A stretch of DNA of 62,841 nt from Neocallimastix lanati (nom. inval.). Lineage: Eukaryota > Neocallimastigomycota > Neocallimastigomycetes > Neocallimastigales > Neocallimastigaceae. The position numbers were made by a program, and so were the translations under genes. Shown here piece by piece: positions 58,858 through 62,841 of the stretch; position 1 is the stretch's first letter; the number at the start of each line of letters is the position of its first letter. The stretch covers positions 210,001 to 272,841 of the forward strand of contig JACVTC010000185.1 of the NCBI GenBank assembly GCA_016946835.1, given 5' to 3'. Under the pieces are notes generated by a model. It was not told the DNA's origin, did not search any database, and saw only the letters and a list, made by a program, of their open reading frames with translations.

Positions 58858-59422
58858 TGTAACACAATAGGTAAGCACTTTTTGATTAATAAGTAATTTG
58901 GTTTTTTAAAATATAGTTTTATTAATTAAGAAATTTAAAAATATTAATTATAAAGATTAACTATTGTAATATTTCGAATTACTTATTAATTAATTCAATA
59001 ATTAATAAAAACACAATTTTTAGAATCTTTTGGCTGCGAAATTCACTCCTATTTATAGTTTTTCAAAATTTAAATCCATAAAAATTTAAAACCATAAAAT
59101 CATTAAAAAGTTTCATAAAAATTGATTATTTTCGGTTAAAAAGAATCTAAAAGAAATAATGATAAAAGATAAATTAAAATAGAATTTCTATCTGATTTGT
59201 TTCTATTAATTTCTAAGAATGTCTTTTGTTAATTTTTTCAGAAATTTATACAGAAACAAATACAGAAACAAATACAGAAATGAAGTATAAAAATTCTTTA
59301 AAATTTAAATGATATAAAATTTTAGTAAAGGTGTGAGTCGAACCCTAGTGGTTCAGGCTGAGGTCATAGTGACTAACCACTATGCCAGCATTCTAATTTC
59401 TAATTTTTTAAGATTCGTTACA
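58858..59422 (-). repeat. Gypsy-2 3' LTR
   Basis: 565 bp. Sense start TGTAACGAATC and end TGTGTTACA, a terminal TGTAAC/GTTACA inverted repeat. A sense TATAAATAG lies near 59057-59065. It holds a tRNA-like segment (59335-59390) and a 12-bp ATACAGAAACAA tandem repeat (59249-59281). Confidence 0.78.
59335..59390 (-). other. tRNA-like A-box and B-box segment inside the gypsy-2 LTR
   Basis: Sense TGGCATAGTGGTTAGTC (59387-59371) fits a pol III A box and GGTTCGACTC (59344-59335) fits a B box, 26 nt apart. The T stem pairs poorly and no acceptor stem forms, so it is not a working tRNA. A tRNA-derived SINE head or a captured pol III promoter are the alternatives. Confidence 0.55.
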
Positions 59423-59644
59423 TGGTCCTCCTCTAGGATTCGGATGCCAGACGAATCTTTTGCTTTAAATCTAAACTATTTCTAATTCTAACTTTTATAA
59501 TAATAAACTATAACTAAAATACTTATAGGAGTGATAATTTAATTAATACATTGGATAATAAAAATTACATGAATTTTAAGTTTTAAAAATAAAGTATAAA
59601 AATAAAACTATCTAGAATAAATGTTTTTGAATAATATAAAATAA

Positions 59645-59675
<31 letters not shown>

Positions 59676-59743
59676 ATCATAAGTTAGAATGATTAATAGT
59701 ACTTTGATGAAATAAAATTTATTTTTGATTAAATGATTTATAT
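59423..59743 (-). other. Gypsy-2 3' untranslated region and polypurine tract
   Basis: About 320 bp between the stop codon and the LTR, with an A run of some 24 bases (sense) at 59647-59670 and the PPT at about 59423-59434. Longer than the matching gypsy-1 segment (37 bp), so an insertion may be present. Confidence 0.6.
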
Positions 59744-62766
<3,023 letters not shown>

Positions 62767-62774
62767 TTTCAATT

Positions 62775-62841
62775 AATTTAACGTTGCTGCCCAGTTCATA
62801 GCGGTTCCATATAGTCTTGAAATAATGTATACCACTTTTGA
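62775..62841 (-). pseudogene. Gypsy-2 Gag, upstream part (partial at window end)
   Basis: The sense strand reads KVVYIISRLYGTAMNWAATL, aligned with KVRFIISYLVGDPLIWTSNL in gypsy-1 Gag, then runs into the SINE-like insert. Continues outside the window. Confidence 0.75.

Noticed and set aside
59335-59397. A functional tRNA gene
   Set aside because: A and B boxes are present, but the T stem and acceptor stem do not pair and no plausible anticodon stem forms.

Overview
This is a eukaryotic, extremely AT-rich window from a fungal-looking genome. The host genes have short spliceosomal introns, and the intergenic DNA is made of A/T homopolymers and (AAT)n, (TTTA)n and (TATAAA)n microsatellites. The host genes are a fungal-type PX-BAR sorting nexin, Vta1 and an ILV2-like acetolactate synthase, plus an apparently intronless, bacterial-looking cysteine synthase. 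This combination fits an anaerobic gut fungus (Neocallimastigomycota) best. That assignment is an inference from style; no database was consulted, and all coordinates and comparisons were made by eye.

Host genes. A PX-BAR sorting nexin (Snx41/Atg20 type) lies at 1947-4595 (+, 3 exons). Vta1, the Vps4 activator, is at 27690-30027 (-, 6 exons). A broken membrane-protein gene is at 40855-41703 (-). Acetolactate synthase is at 48810-51081 (+, 2 exons). Cysteine synthase is at 53273-54208 (-, no intron).

Mobile DNA fills most of the rest. 5.5-11.5 kb holds three decayed LINE pieces in opposing orientations. 11.7-27.1 kb holds two related Ty1/copia elements (copia-1 and copia-2), both inserted in one (AAT)n tract with the target duplication ATAAT. 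Copia-1 carries a solo gypsy LTR and a second LTR-sized insert. Copia-2 carries a young, non-coding 1.3-kb LTR element (a TRIM-like element). 31.9-34.0 kb holds a larger non-coding relative of that TRIM, packed with small hairpins. 34.0-40.8 kb is a nearly perfect Ty3/gypsy chromovirus (gypsy-1) with one 1606-residue Gag-Pol frame and almost identical LTRs. 42.3-47.0 kb is a third, older copia element (copia-3), broken by another solo gypsy LTR. 56.7-57.5 kb has two TIR miniature elements. They lie next to a MULE transposase gene that is itself interrupted at 58858 by a second chromovirus (gypsy-2). Gypsy-2 has lost reverse transcriptase by an in-frame deletion and runs off the window end.

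How they fit together. Two priming systems can be read from the sequence. The copia elements and the TRIM share a 15-nt primer-binding site next to the 5' LTR that matches the anticodon arm of tRNA-Lys(CUU), so a half-tRNA primer is likely. Gypsy-1 instead has an 11-nt site perfectly complementary to a stretch of its own LTR just downstream of a TATA box, which predicts Tf1-like self-priming. The TRIM also carries an internal copy of the tRNA-Lys anticodon-arm sequence that can pair with its own primer-binding site. The TRIM and its 31.9-kb relative carry arrays of hairpins with conserved loops and compensating stem changes. These two non-coding, structured retroelements are the most novel material in the window.
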